This document shows positions 47,526 through 58,193 of a DNA stretch of 64,000 nt, one piece after another. The stretch is from Ceratothoa steindachneri (Eukaryota > Arthropoda > Malacostraca > Isopoda > Cymothoidae). The stretch covers positions 146,559,502 through 146,623,501 of the forward strand of contig OZ018329.1 of assembly GCA_963969495.1 (NCBI GenBank), read 5' to 3'. Position 1 is the first letter of the stretch; every line of letters starts with the position of its first letter. Under the pieces are notes generated by a model that worked only from the letters and a program-made list of their open reading frames with translations, searched no databases and was not told the origin of the DNA. Position numbers and translations under genes: made by a program.

Positions 47526-47832
47526 ATAAGTTGCCGGTTTTGAAAGTTGAAGGAACTGAAAGCAGAGTTTAAATCTCCACTTAGGTCTGTCAATTCTTGT
47601 TTAGCAACATTCCTTAGAAACTTAAATAATTCCGGATCATTTTTGGTTCCTTTTACGTGGAGATGATGGTGGTGTGTGTATGTGTGGAAGGGGGGGGTCT
47701 ATATACTACAGTTATGTTGAATTCGTTTTTCTACAGGTAAATATTTATAAAATATTCGTATTACTACAGCTGAAGAAGGGATAGGCATGTGTTATTCAGA
47801 GTGAACTGCGTTAATAAAGGAAGGTTTACGGC
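47526..47832. other. no gene recognised
   Basis: Possibly decayed hAT continuation; a poly-G run lies at about 47690. Nothing else is seen. Confidence 0.4.
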
Positions 47833-49340
47833 CTAAGGAAATAGTGTCACATTTATTACGATGATGAAGGACGAAATCTTTGGCCTGTGATAAATGAGGA
47901 GAAATGGCTCACCATAAACAAGGCGTAACAGAGTGAGGGGTAAGTCGTAACGGACAAAACCATGCGAACAAAATGTCAATTCCTTTGGCACAGGAGCAGC
48001 TTGATTGGCAAGCATTCTTGTAGTGGCAGGGCAAATTTAAGCTATTGTTTTTACAAAATGAATAATGTACAAAAAATAGTCGATAGGTGACAAGGGACAG
48101 TCAGAAAAAGAGAAGAATTGACCTGCAAGACGAAGATGTGTTTCATAGACTTTCTCTGCAACAGAACAGGAACAAATTCCGAAAAGATTAACGTCAGCTT
48201 GTTCATCCACGTAATAGACGTAGACGTGGAGCGGAGAGATGCTCTGAGATGAATGTGGAACTGTTAAATTAGTTTATCTGAGCGCATTAACTAGTGATGC
48301 CAAGATTAAACGAGCCAGTAATAGACATGATTGGTTGGCATTGATGAGAGTCAAATTGAGTTCCATGATTGGTCATGATCTTAGAAGAGAAACCAAATAA
48401 ACCTGCGACGAAGGCTTGAGTAGTCGAAACTCTAATGTCAAGGATTGGCAAAGCTTCTGACCAACGAATGAAACGATCTTAAAAAAATAAGTGTAACTAC
48501 GAAAATATAGATGTCCTAACAATATCGAGGAAAATGGGGTCAAAACTTGAGGAAAGAAGATGGATGGAACCCAAAGGAACTTTGGTATGATGATGGACTT
48601 TGGTACGTTGGGGACAAAAAGGCAGGTTCGAATATACTTTTGCAATGTCGGCGTTCATACGTGGTTACACCAAAAGATGCATTATGACCTTTCATACAGT
48701 TCGAAAAGTAAGATCGGGTAGTAAACATGACGACGGTAAGCGAGAGGAATAAACAGGTAAGGACATTTAGCCAAAGAAACGTCAACCAGTATATGGTTGG
48801 CAACGTTGGGTAAAGAAGAATGACAACGTTTTGCGTTTCTAGGTTCTGGTTTTGAGCATGGTCGAGGAGTGAAAGTTGAAAGAATTGCTTGCCCAAGATT
48901 GCGGAATTACAAAAGAGCACGTTCAGCAAGAAGTTAGAGAAGCCAAAAACGAATATGTCGTAAAAGACGAAAAGGAGAATTCTCTAAACTTGACCCATGA
49001 AAAACTGGGTGGTCTTACTACTTTTACGAAGGCCATGTTGTATACGAAGCATCTAAAAAAGTAAAAGGAAAAGGTACCTACTAGTAGTATTGGGAATATA
49101 ACCAGGATAGACAAAATATGGTTGAAAGCACGGACCAGATCGAGACTAGAAAAGCGAACAACCGAAGAGAGAAGAGCTAAAATAGGATGGAAACGATAAA
49201 GGATAGCTGTATGACAAGATAGGTACAAGGGTCATCGGGCCTGTAATTGCCTGCTAAACAAAAGTCACCAGGTATAGACTTCAGCACAACATGAGTAGAG
49301 AGGACCAACGATACATATACGGGCTGCAATAACAGCATTA
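47833..49340 (-). pseudogene. Ty3/Gypsy pol: RT remnant and integrase
   Basis: Reverse transcriptase N-terminal part at about 49330-48870 (LKSIPGDFCLAGNYRPDDPC; FSSLDLVRAFNHI; FFMGQV ... VFGFSN), then directly an integrase: zinc-binding region with FIPLAYRRHVYYPILLFELY (about 48760-48700), core with FDPIFLDIVRTSIF and IMTNHGTQFDS (about 48550-48350), and a C-terminal block APVPKELTFCSHGFVRYDLP (about 48000-47940). RNase H is missing between the two, so an internal deletion is likely. Usual RT-then-INT order. Many frameshifts. Confidence 0.7.
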
Positions 49341-50225
49341 AGCATGAAACTAAACTCCTTGTCCATTACTGAAAACCTATATCAGGTTAAACGTTTCAGC
49401 GAGAGAAAACAGCTCCTCCTTTCGTCTCTCTCCGATTTATCATACTCTGTTTAATCAGCAAATCATTCGAGGAAGGCGGTGTAAGGGCAGAATCCTTCTG
49501 CAGGAGGCGATTAAAGCCGCATATAGTTGAGGAAATACGGACAAACAGGAGATCATTTTAAGAAAAAGAAAAGGCATTTGTAGGAAGAAAGAAAGGTGGA
49601 GGAGGGGGGGGCGAAAATCTTGCGATTCTGAGTTAACCAAGAAGGCATGAGTCAAGAGAAAATCGAGGTCCCAAAATAAGAGATTCAATCTCAGTAATAA
49701 ATAATAACAACAGATTATAGAATAATACGACGAGATTGAGCGATACTTACAGGATAAGCTTTATTTAAATCTTTGAGGAATTGGCCAAGCAAAGGAGATG
49801 GTCCGAAGAAGAACAAACTTTGCCTACAGTAAAAGCAGGAAGAACGCTTCATTTTGTACCAGTATCGACTAGAAATGAAGGACTATAAAGCGAATCTAAA
49901 ATGCGGAAAATTTGCTAACCGACGGAGAAATAGAACCTTCAGAGGTGGTTTATCTAGAAAATGCTCCAATGTATTACAAGTCGTTTGTTTGGTAGGAAGC
50001 TCCGCATGGTACTAAATGTGACACTATTTCCTTAGACTGCCTTAAACCTAGAAGTACCCATATGAAATTATTACACGACGGACTATTATAGAGTGGCTGA
50101 AAGATACTGCGTTTAAATAACTCAGGGTTCATTTCATCATGCCGCGTCCTGCTGGCGATTAATAGGATAGGAGGTGCACCGGAATGGCTCTAATGGAAAT
50201 TTCACACAAGAGCGGTTCATAAGCT
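49341..50225. other. Gypsy-associated but unreadable sequence
   Basis: Lies between two minus-strand Gypsy pol pieces; no frame could be matched to a known domain. Confidence 0.4.
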
Positions 50226-50910
50226 CTAGTCTGTATTTCGATTCACGTTGTCAAGGCAAACATGAACACGGGTCCATTTAGCTACGTTGAAATTCATACC
50301 TGGCAACACAAAACGGGAAAGACAGTGAGTTTGGTCGAAAATATGCCGACGGTAAGCAAGAGGAATAAGAGGATGAGGACAGTCAGGCGATGAAAAGTCG
50401 ACCATGAAGCGCCTGGAAATTCGGTCTGGTAAGTTGATCTCATGGGCAAGGAGTTGAGAAGAGGGATGCAGTGTTTGTGTATCTTCATACTGTGCCTGCG
50501 CAAACGTTAACGTCGTATGATCGATGGGCGCAGTATGTGGTAGGTGCGTGCCAGAGATCACGAAAATGCGAGAAAGCACGTGGGGTAGGACGTGATGATA
50601 ACTAGGAACATAGTGAATGTCACTCATAAGCTGCAGGATGAAATCAAGGTGACGAGAATCACTGCCGTGTGCACGGAAGCCGCGTTCCCAGCGGAGTGTG
50701 CACCAACCGAAGGTCAGTGAGGTCAATAAAATCATGCCCTTCCAAGTATTGACCGAAGTGACGGAGTGCGAGGTACACGTCAGCGTAGACCATAGCCTCT
50801 TTCGTACGAGAGGAAGCTTCGCCTGGCTGATAGACCATGTCAGAGGAGTGTTCTTCTTAGTGGCAGAAAGTACGTGAAGTACATTAAATAATCGAATCCT
50901 TCAAGTAACT
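50226..50910 (-). pseudogene. Ty3/Gypsy pol: RNase H end and integrase zinc-binding domain
   Basis: Frame-shifted RNase H (VYADVYLALRHFGQYLEGHD, FIDLTDLRLVHTPLG; about 50800-50720), then SRHLDFILQLMSDIHYVPSY, the RNase H to integrase spacer HTTLTFAQAQYEDTQTLHPS, and the integrase zinc-binding region HPLIPLAYRRHIFDQTHCLS with RFVLPGMNFNVAKWTR. The last 169 residues (50735-50226) are one open frame. The integrase zinc-binding block is also present at 48.7 kb, so these are two copies of one family, not one broken copy. Confidence 0.7.
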
Positions 50911-50987
50911 CTGGTCAATATATCTGTATAAATGAACTCTCTGTTATTATATTCTGGATTTAAGTTAGGTGACAAATTACCCACCGC

Positions 50988-51094
<107 letters not shown>

Positions 51095-51341
51095 CGAGAG
51101 GGGTCTGTTCTTTCTTGTGGACGTCCGACCAAATAAATTCGTACTTGGATTTTTATAAACAACTTGATGAAAAATATAACTTTATTTATGAAGTTGTTAT
51201 ACTGAAGGGCTGGAGTTTAGTGAATCCATCCACTGAAGTGGAACGGATCATAACGATAAAGAAGTGTCCTCTATTGTTTCTAAGGCTGATCTGGGTTCCT
51301 GAGCATTCTGGATTTAAGTTAGGCAACAAATTACCCACCGC

Positions 51342-51343
<2 letters not shown>

Positions 51344-51407
<64 letters not shown>
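51344..51407. repeat. (TA)n microsatellite
   Basis: TA array of the second duplication unit, about 40 bp shorter than the first. Confidence 0.98.
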
Positions 51408-51408
<1 letters not shown>

Positions 51409-51871
51409 CGAGAGGGGTCTGTTCTTTCTTGTGGACGTCCGACCAAATAAATTCGTACTTGGATTTTTATAAACAACTTGATGAAAAATATAACTTTATT
51501 TATGAAGTTGTTATACTGAAGGGCTGGCGTTTTGTGAATCCATCCACTGAAGTGGAACGGATCATAACGATAAAGAAGTGTCCTCTATTGTTTCTAAGGC
51601 TGATCTGGGTTCCTGAGCATAATCTCTCTTATTTTTATGCGTAGAGAAAGTGGGCGCGACCATGGAAAAGAGAGATAGAGAGAGGACGATGGGGGGGGGG
51701 GGGGAGCGATGTCGTGTGAACCTAACACAGACTATAACAGAATTATTGGTGTTAGAGGTCAAGGGCCAATAAATAATGGTTACAGGGCCTGCGCTGAGAG
51801 AGCTTCAAGGGGAGATGAATGAAGGCTCACATCGTCGTTAGGCGATGCCAAAATGTAGTAACATGATCACT

Positions 51872-51972
<101 letters not shown>

Positions 51973-52094
51973 TGTGTGTGCATGTATGTGCGTGTAATAG
52001 TGGAGTTTCAGGGCATATCAGAGAGAGTAGCTCAAAATAGTCCAAGTGTATGCACCGCCATCTGCTAGTCGCAGGAAGAATTAAATATATTCTA

Positions 52095-52969
52095 TGTTAC
52101 GAGGGGCGGTCAATAAGTTTTGCAATTCAGATATAAGGAAACGAGATATGAGGAAAAGTGTTTTATTATTTTTCAATATAACTACTCTCGACTTTAATGC
52201 ACTTGCGCCACTTGTCCCTGAGGCTTCGAATTCCCGAAAACCAGAAATCTGCCGACTGCTGTTCAACCCACTCCTGGACGGCGAGCTGGACATCTTCATC
52301 GTCCCCAAACCGGCGTCCACGCAGTGCAGCCTTGAGCTGGTGAAATAAAAAGTAGTCGCTAGGGGCCAGATCTGCACTGTAAGGAGGATGGTTAAGCTCC
52401 TCGAATCCGCACTCGCGCAGGGCAGCTTGTGCAACTCTGGCCTTGTGGACTTCGACGACGTTGTCGTGGATGATGTTGATAACACTTCCATGTGATATTC
52501 CAAGTTCCTGCTCGATTTCTTCGACCTTGACCCATCGATTTTCGAGGATTATTCTTTCCACACGGGCCACATTGTCCTCGTTGGTCACGTCTGACGGGCG
52601 TCCTGGACGGAGGTCATTTTCAAGGGACTCACGACAATGGCGGAACTCCCTATTCCAGCGAGCAATGGTTTCATAGGAAGGGGCGGTGTCGGTGTACACT
52701 GCAACCATGCGTTCACGGATCTCTTTTGCATTCTTGCCTTCCTTAGTCAAAAATTTGATCACTGCGCGGTGATCAACCTTCTCCATTGTTGGAAAATTTG
52801 TGACTGACGATCTGCGATCAGCTACTGCTTCTTAAATAGACGAGGCAGGAGCGTGCGGCTGCAGGTCCTGACTTGTCATAACTTGTCCTAACACCCCCAC
52901 AAACAGCCATCCCCCCTTCTCTGTTTTGCCCTACCGATTCGCAAAACTTATTGACCGCCCCTCGTAACA
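52095..52969 (-). mobile_element. mariner deletion derivative with perfect 29-bp ends
   Basis: The ends are identical inverted repeats of 29 bp beginning TGTTACGAGGGGCGGTCAAT. TA precedes the left end (52093-52094); the right flank reads TC, so the TA duplication is decayed or absent. The element is 875 bp, shorter than the usual 1.3 kb, because the transposase gene has lost its middle. Perfect termini and an open frame point to recent activity, moved in trans. Confidence 0.9.
52166..52786 (-). CDS. internally deleted mariner transposase, 206 aa, open
   Basis: Uninterrupted frame from MEKVDHRAVIKFLTKEGKNA to the stop. Residues 1-110 form the paired-like helix-turn-helix DNA-binding domain of mariner transposases (ERMVAVYTDTAPSYETIARW; the GRPSDVT linker; VEEIEQELGISHGSVINII). 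At about residue 117 (IIHDN) it jumps to VHKARVAQAALRECGFEELN, which in full-length relatives follows the second catalytic Asp. About 140 residues with the first catalytic Asp are gone. The C-terminal part with PPYSADLAPSDYFLFHQLKA (third Asp) is kept. Full-length mariner transposases are about 345 aa. It could bind the terminal repeats but not cut. Whether it is expressed is unknown. Confidence 0.85.
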   Translation of the reverse strand: MEKVDHRAVIKFLTKEGKNAKEIRERMVAVYTDTAPSYETIARWNREFRHCRESLENDLRPGRPSDVTNEDNVARVERIILENRWVKVEEIEQELGISHGSVINIIHDNVVEVHKARVAQAALRECGFEELNHPPYSADLAPSDYFLFHQLKAALRGRRFGDDEDVQLAVQEWVEQQSADFWFSGIRSLRDKWRKCIKVESSYIEK

Positions 52970-53438
52970 TCAAAACAAGCCAAAAAACAAAACCCATTTT
53001 AACATCGCCATTGGAGACGATACACAAGCGATATCGTTTGTTTATAAGACCAAACAAGGATCCATGTGTTATCATGTTTCCTTATTTCCTAGGTAGTTAT
53101 TGAACATCTACCATGTCACGTCCGTATCTGGATTATATGCACTACATCGTAAGAATCTTCTTATTTTACAGCAAAGGATTCTGAAACTATTTTGTTTAAG
53201 ATCAGTTTATGAATGTAAAAAGCACAACACTCTTTATTTCAGTCATTACATCTCTTATAGTTGAAGTTCCGAAAATCTATTACAACGACCGTCTAAGCAT
53301 CTTTTGTAAGAAGCATTTTATGATAAAATGGCAAGAAAAACCCTTTTCCAAAAAGAAGAGAATTATTAGGTTGGAAACAAAATTCCCGCACAACATTTTT
53401 TTAAAATTTATTTATTTAAAAGTTTATTTATCGATTTA
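52970..53438. other. no gene recognised
   Basis: AT-rich. The plus-strand frame at 53209-53460 has no family signature and runs into a MITE terminus. Confidence 0.5.
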
Positions 53439-53556
53439 TACAGGGTGTACGACTAGTTAATGTGTAGTCGCCTAGTCTTTCCTAAGCCTCACTTGAAAGT
53501 CACAGTGACCTAGGAAAGCCTAGGCCACTAGACAGTAATTAGTCGGACACTCTATA
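53439..53556. mobile_element. 118-bp TA-flanked MITE
   Basis: Left end TACAGGGTGTACGACTAGTT and right end (reading inward on the minus strand) TATAGAGTGTCCGACTAATT match at most positions, with TA at both outer edges. The centre has a second inverted pair (CCTAGTCTTTCCTAAGCC against its complement). Typical Tc1/mariner-type MITE layout. Confidence 0.65.
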
Positions 53557-53581
53557 TGTTGAGGTATGCCTGTGAAGATAT

Positions 53582-53861
53582 AGTTTCGGTGTATCTCACA
53601 CCCTTTTTCAACTGACACTGGATAGAAAATATTTAGCCACAAGTAGGGGATTGGGGGAAAAAAGAGGGGATCTTTCACGACCTGACCCTGTGTTATGTTT
53701 GTAAGGCCTAATCCCCCCCCCCCCTGATTAGCCACAAGTAGGGGATTGGGGGAAAAAAGAGGGGATCTTTCACGACCTGACCCTGTGTTATGTTTGTAAG
53801 CACTTTTCTTATATTTTCTATCCAGTGTCAGTTGAAAAAGGGTGTGAGATACACCGAAACT
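53582..53861. repeat. perfect 50-bp inverted repeat enclosing a 72-bp direct repeat
   Basis: Arms at 53582-53631 and 53812-53861 (starting AGTTTCGGTGTATCTCACAC) are exact reverse complements. Inside, a 72-bp segment (TAGCCACAAGTAGGGGATTG ...) occurs at 53634-53705 and again at 53729-53800 without a visible change, separated by about 23 bp with a run of thirteen C. No coding content. Confidence 0.9.
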
Positions 53862-53903
53862 GTTCGGAATTAAATTGTCTTCGGAGAATGTGGTTTAATT
53901 CCT

Positions 53904-53928
53904 CATATATATATATATATATATATAC
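53904..53928. repeat. (TA)n microsatellite
   Basis: Short array at the outer edge of the 3' LTR. Confidence 0.95.
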
Positions 53929-53929
53929 A

Positions 53930-54972
53930 AAAAAGGGGGAACAAATTACTCGATAAAGATAGTCAATTGTGACAATTTATAATATGACAGAGTTAAGCGT
54001 GAGGAGAAAAATTATAGTTAACTCGAACAAGAGATATTAATTACGATTGAACGGGAAGTCAATTCAAAAGTGGATGCGGATGACGATTGACGGGGTGTTA
54101 TCAGGGGATTACAACACAGGATCGCTTTCTCTGGAAGCGTGGTGGTTATCTGAGGGGGAGGAAAGACCAACGACACAGGTCTTCGATAAGATTCTTCAGG
54201 AAGTCCTAGCGAGGATGACTCGTAGATGAGGGTTTTGGTTACTTCTTGTTGAAGAATGAGATTTTCTTTGCTCCAGAGAGATGTAATCTCAACTCAAGAC
54301 GATTCTACGGATCGGCAGGGAGTCTCAGACTCGAAGGAATAGGAGTCTTAAAGGGATATGAGATGAGGGGCGCCGCACAATTATCCGGTAAGAAGAGGGC
54401 TCGATAACTTTCCTTTGAACAAGGGCCAAACTTCACGAAGGAAAATCTGCTGGTGAGATCTTACGACGAAGTACTACTCGAACAGGGATTCACGGGAGAA
54501 CAGACAAAGGGTCTGAAGGGATGGACTGGCGGACTCTCAATCTCCAAGAGGAATGGCGGTCTCACTGCTAAATAGCCTGGTGGCTGGTCCGATATATAGT
54601 CCCAGGGCCTGCCCGTTCCTAGAGGATTCTCGACGTCAGTATATGTAAACTTAATTCGAGATAACGAGTCGGATCGGACAGCGAAGCTTACCTCATGATA
54701 TATAGGTATGGTTAGTACGGCTGCTCTCGTGGGGGAATAGACATGCTTGGGATGCATGGGGTGAGAACTCGGCATTATCGCAGGGGAGGGGAGAGTGAGG
54801 AACACCTGAAAGCAAATACAGCTAGGTTTGGTGACTCAGCGCGGGACTGCTTCTTTCTCGAAGATTCTAAACTTCCCACCCCAAAGAGCATGTGGTTTAG
54901 AGCGAGGGGGCTGAAAGGGGCTATTCAGAGGGAGGCTTTTTTTAACGGTGGTCCTTCGAGGGCATCCACTCA
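53930..54972 (-). mobile_element. 3' LTR of the integrase-first Gypsy element
   Basis: Near-identical to 58190-59138 over its length, in the same orientation. On the minus strand it begins TGAGTGGATGCC at 54972, preceded by a purine tract (AAGGGAGG). A TATATAT box lies at about 54592-54600 on the minus strand (GGGACTATATATCGGACC). It carries an extra 110 bp or so at 54310-54410 that the 5' LTR lacks. The outer end runs into a (TA)n array, so the exact terminus is uncertain. Confidence 0.8.
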
Positions 54973-54976
54973 CACG

Positions 54977-54984
54977 CCTCCCTT
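54977..54984 (-). promoter_or_regulatory. polypurine tract
   Basis: AAGGGAGG on the minus strand, 4 bp upstream of the TG start of the 3' LTR, where the plus-strand primer of LTR retrotransposons lies. Confidence 0.5.
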
Positions 54985-55515
54985 ACCAAAGATGACATTT
55001 TCCTGATACGTAGAGTAGGGAAAAGAGCATCCCTAAACACGGTATGAGTCGTTTATGGGGAAAAAATTGACCTGGGTCTACAGGTGTACACTAAGAGCGG
55101 GCATTAAAACTTGAGTTGACTCGGCGGCCACCAAATGAAAAATGACTTTCGTTTAATCCCTGACGCAGAGTATATTTAAAAGGGTATCGTCGTTGACCAG
55201 CGAACAAAAAAACAAACAAAATAAATAAATACAGGAAATTGTTAAATGCGAGTTACAAATAAAATCAATTTAAATAAAGATTAATTCAGGGAAAGGGTAG
55301 TGTAACCATATTTAATACAAGAAAAAGAAAAATACAATGCCAAAAACAAAACAAAAAACAAATACAAAGGACAAATATATACCTTCCCCCCTCAAGTTTT
55401 ACAGGAAAACCAAGGAGCATGAACATACAGATTTAGGACGGAGTTCTAGGATTATTAAAAAGGGGCAAGTACACGGACTCGATTATATACACGGGAGTAC
55501 AAGGCTCAACACTAT

Positions 55516-56700
55516 TTACTTTTCAGGAGGAGGATCCTCGACCGGATTCCTGCTTAAACACTCTGCAACACAGTTTTCTCTCCCTTTTATGTACACTATT
55601 CGGAACTGGTATTCTATTAGAGGTAAACTCCAACGCATAAGCCTTCCGTTCTGGTTTTTACAATTCTTTAAGTAAGCCAATGGGCGATGATCAGTTTCGA
55701 TCACGAACTCTTTACCTAATAAATATGTTTGGAATTTCGGCACGCTCAACACGATCGCTAAGAGCTTCAAGTTCTATTACCGCGTAGTTCCTTACGCATG
55801 GCGAGAGCTTCCAGCTGGCGTACGCAATGGGATAACTATTATCATCCTCTTCATACTGGAGCAAAACGCAACCTATGCCTTCACTACAAATATCCATTCG
55901 TATTCCAAACGGTTTGATCGTGTTCTGGAGTAGCAATATGGGAGCTGACGTTAGTTTTTCCTTCAGCTGATGAAATTGGGCGGTCGCCTTGGGGTTCCAT
56001 ACTAGTGAGTCTGAGGAACATTTCTGTAGTAGGGCGCTAAGAGGGAACGCTAAAGCGGCGGAATTCGGGACAAAGCGCCTGTAAAAGAATGTCGATCCGA
56101 GAAAAGAGCGTAATTGCTTTTTAGTACGCGGAAGGGGCATGTCAGCGATGGCCTTCGCCTTTTCTTTTTGAGGTGCCATTTGATATTCACTAATGCGGAA
56201 ATCAAGATATTTAATAGTGACGTAGGAAAATGGCACTTGCTAGGGCCTATAGTGAGGCCGTGTTCACGAAGCCTATTTGGGAGCGAGTGTAGGGAGATAA
56301 GATGTTGGTCCCATGTGCGAGTGGCCACGTAAACTTTATCAAAGTAAAAGAAAATATTACTCATCCCATCCAGCATCCGGTGCATCATGCGATTATTATA
56401 GTTACTACAGGCAATAACTAAACCAAAAGGAAGACGTCTAAACTGCAAAAAGCCTTTTTCTGTGGGAAATGCGGTGTATTTCCGGGCGCTATCTTTAAGG
56501 GGGATTTGATAGTAGGCCTTACACAAGTCTATCTCTGAAATAAACTTAGCCTCTTCAAATACACGTATGCTCTGGTCTATCGAAGGGATTGACTCAGCGT
56601 CGAAAACTGTTACGGCGTTTAGCTTTCTAATGGCCACGCACATGCGAAAAGACTGATATGGATTTCTGACCATAACAATCGGGAAGCAATAATCCGAAGT
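55516..56700 (-). pseudogene. Gypsy reverse transcriptase and RNase H
   Basis: Second half of Pol. Fingers and palm (56673-56050): FRMCVAIRKLNAVTVFDAES, EAKFISEIDLCKAYYQIPLK (first catalytic Asp intact), RRLPFGLVIACSNYN, then FFYFDKVYVATRTWDQHL, where the second Asp of the YxDD box has become Lys. Connection: KKQLRSFLGSTFFYRRFVPN (about 56120). RNase H: MDICSEGIGCVLLQYEEDD, IETDHRPLAYLKN, IEYQFRIVYIKGRENCVAEC and LSRNPVEDPPPEK, with a stop at 55516. The polyprotein ends at RNase H: no integrase follows before the 3' LTR. Two or three frameshifts; catalytically dead. Confidence 0.85.
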
Positions 56701-57010
56701 GGAAGGTTCAATGATCCCTAAATTTGCAAGTTTTCTACTTCGGCATTAAAAGCAGAACGCAAGTGAACGGGCAAGGGGTATGGTTTGGATCGAATAGGCT
56801 TCTGAGTGGTTAGAGCTATATCATGCTCAAAATATAAAGAGCAACCAGGCTTCTCGGAAATTACATCGTGGAATTCAGTCAACAAAAGAGCCAATTGCGT
56901 CTTCTCAGAAGGTTCCAGTTGGTGATCTAAGTCGAGTTCCGCGGCGGAGCTTTCACGTTAACCGGAAGCAAAAGAGAAGTCCGTCACTAATGAGTTAGGC
57001 AACTTCTCTT
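56701..57010 (-). pseudogene. Pol linker between integrase and reverse transcriptase
   Basis: Reads LDLDHQLEPSEKTQLALLLT, EFHDVISEKPGCSLYFEHDI, ALTTQKPIRSKPYPLPVHLR, then, after a one-base shift near 56733, GIIEPSTSDYCFPIVMVRN into the reverse transcriptase. The HDIxL...PIRxxPY block is the normal start of Gypsy reverse transcriptase. It shows that the integrase (upstream) and reverse transcriptase (downstream) belong to one continuous Pol. Confidence 0.75.
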
Positions 57011-58035
57011 TGACCTCGGGCAGATCTTCGTTCGTCATTTCTCCCTTTTTCCAACAAGGGTTGGAGGTTGGGGCCTTCCTTCTGAGCGCTTGCAAAAGTT
57101 TCGTTTTGAAGGGCTGAATATTTGGGGGCATAAGGGAGTTCTAATGGCACGGGAGGAGTAGTGTCCTTTAGTGCCTGGGCCCTCGTGATGACGGGCTGTG
57201 CGACGGAGTCATTGTCAGACTCGACACATACGGTTTGAATTAACTTAAGAGGCTCAAGGGGATAAGAGGATTCCACTACTGCCTCTTCGTCAAGGATAAT
57301 TATATTATTAATGCAGGTGCGGCAGTGGTAGCGCTTAAGCATATTCACATGAAACAGTTTGTTACCTGAGGGGGTCTGTATTAAGTTATCGACGAGGCCG
57401 CGCGCTTCTAGGATTGGGAAGGGGCCATTTCATTAGGACAAGAGCTTGTTTGTCTCTGTGGGTATGAGGAGAAGCACTTCGTCACCGGGCTTGAATTGCC
57501 TTTCTTTTGACCTAACGTCAAAATAGGTCCTATACTTTTCCAGGTTTAGGTCTGTATATTTGTATGCTATATCGGCGCATTCTTCCAATCGGTTTCTAAT
57601 GTCTAACAAGTAAAATTACGAGGATTTTATTTCATCATCCATGCGGGGATTGGCAAAAGGTTCATTTAATATGCTTGTCGGGCCTCGAACGTTTAGGTCA
57701 TACAAAAGCTCGAAGGGGGCAAATCCTAAAGTTCACTTATGGATTTCTCTGCAGGAAAACAGGGCAACCGGCAGGTATCGATGCCATTCTCGGGGCTGAG
57801 CATGGCATAACTTTTTCAAAATGGTCTTTAGAGTACCATTCAACTTTTCACAGACGCCGTTAGCGGCGGGGTGAAAAGGGGAAGTGAATAAGAGCTTGAT
57901 CATAAGGAGCTTGCTGACGTATTCCATTAGTTCAGAGATGAACTGTCACAAGATATACTTTGTGGCAATTAATACAGAGTGCGAATTACGGTTGACCAGG
58001 ATTTATCTAATGGCTTGCCAAGTTGCAGTTCAAAG
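57011..58035 (-). pseudogene. Gypsy integrase, C-terminal half
   Basis: Integrase core end at 57927-57733: FISELMEYVSKLLMIKLLFT, SPFHPAANGVCEKLNGTLKT (with the catalytic Glu in VCEKLN) and HRYLPVALFSCREIHK. The C-terminal domain ends with the typical MNMLKRYH block at 57348, followed by a Pro/acidic spacer with ITRAQALKDTTPPVPL and FASAQKEGPNLQPLLEK. The zinc-binding domain and the first two catalytic Asp are not found. Upstream of 58035 lies the primer-binding site. It precedes reverse transcriptase, the reverse of the usual Gypsy order. Confidence 0.75.
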
Positions 58036-58045
58036 GATATATAAA

Positions 58046-58059
58046 GAACAAGACCCCCA
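58046..58059 (-). promoter_or_regulatory. primer-binding site candidate
   Basis: TGGGGGTCTTGTTC on the minus strand, after ATTATATTT, between the 5' LTR and the first integrase residues. It resembles a tRNA-Pro-type primer site with changes. That it lies directly beside integrase indicates that gag and protease have been deleted. Confidence 0.35.
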
Positions 58060-58096
58060 AAATATAATTTTAATATATATAATAAATGGGGCAATA

Positions 58097-58102
<6 letters not shown>

Positions 58103-58190
<88 letters not shown>
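58103..58190. repeat. (TA)n microsatellite
   Basis: TA array between the 5' LTR and the primer-site candidate. Confidence 0.97.

Positions 58191-58193
<3 letters not shown>

Noticed and set aside
52094..52348. Plus-strand open frames over 52.1-52.7 kb
   Set aside because: They are antisense to the mariner transposase, which fully explains the sequence.
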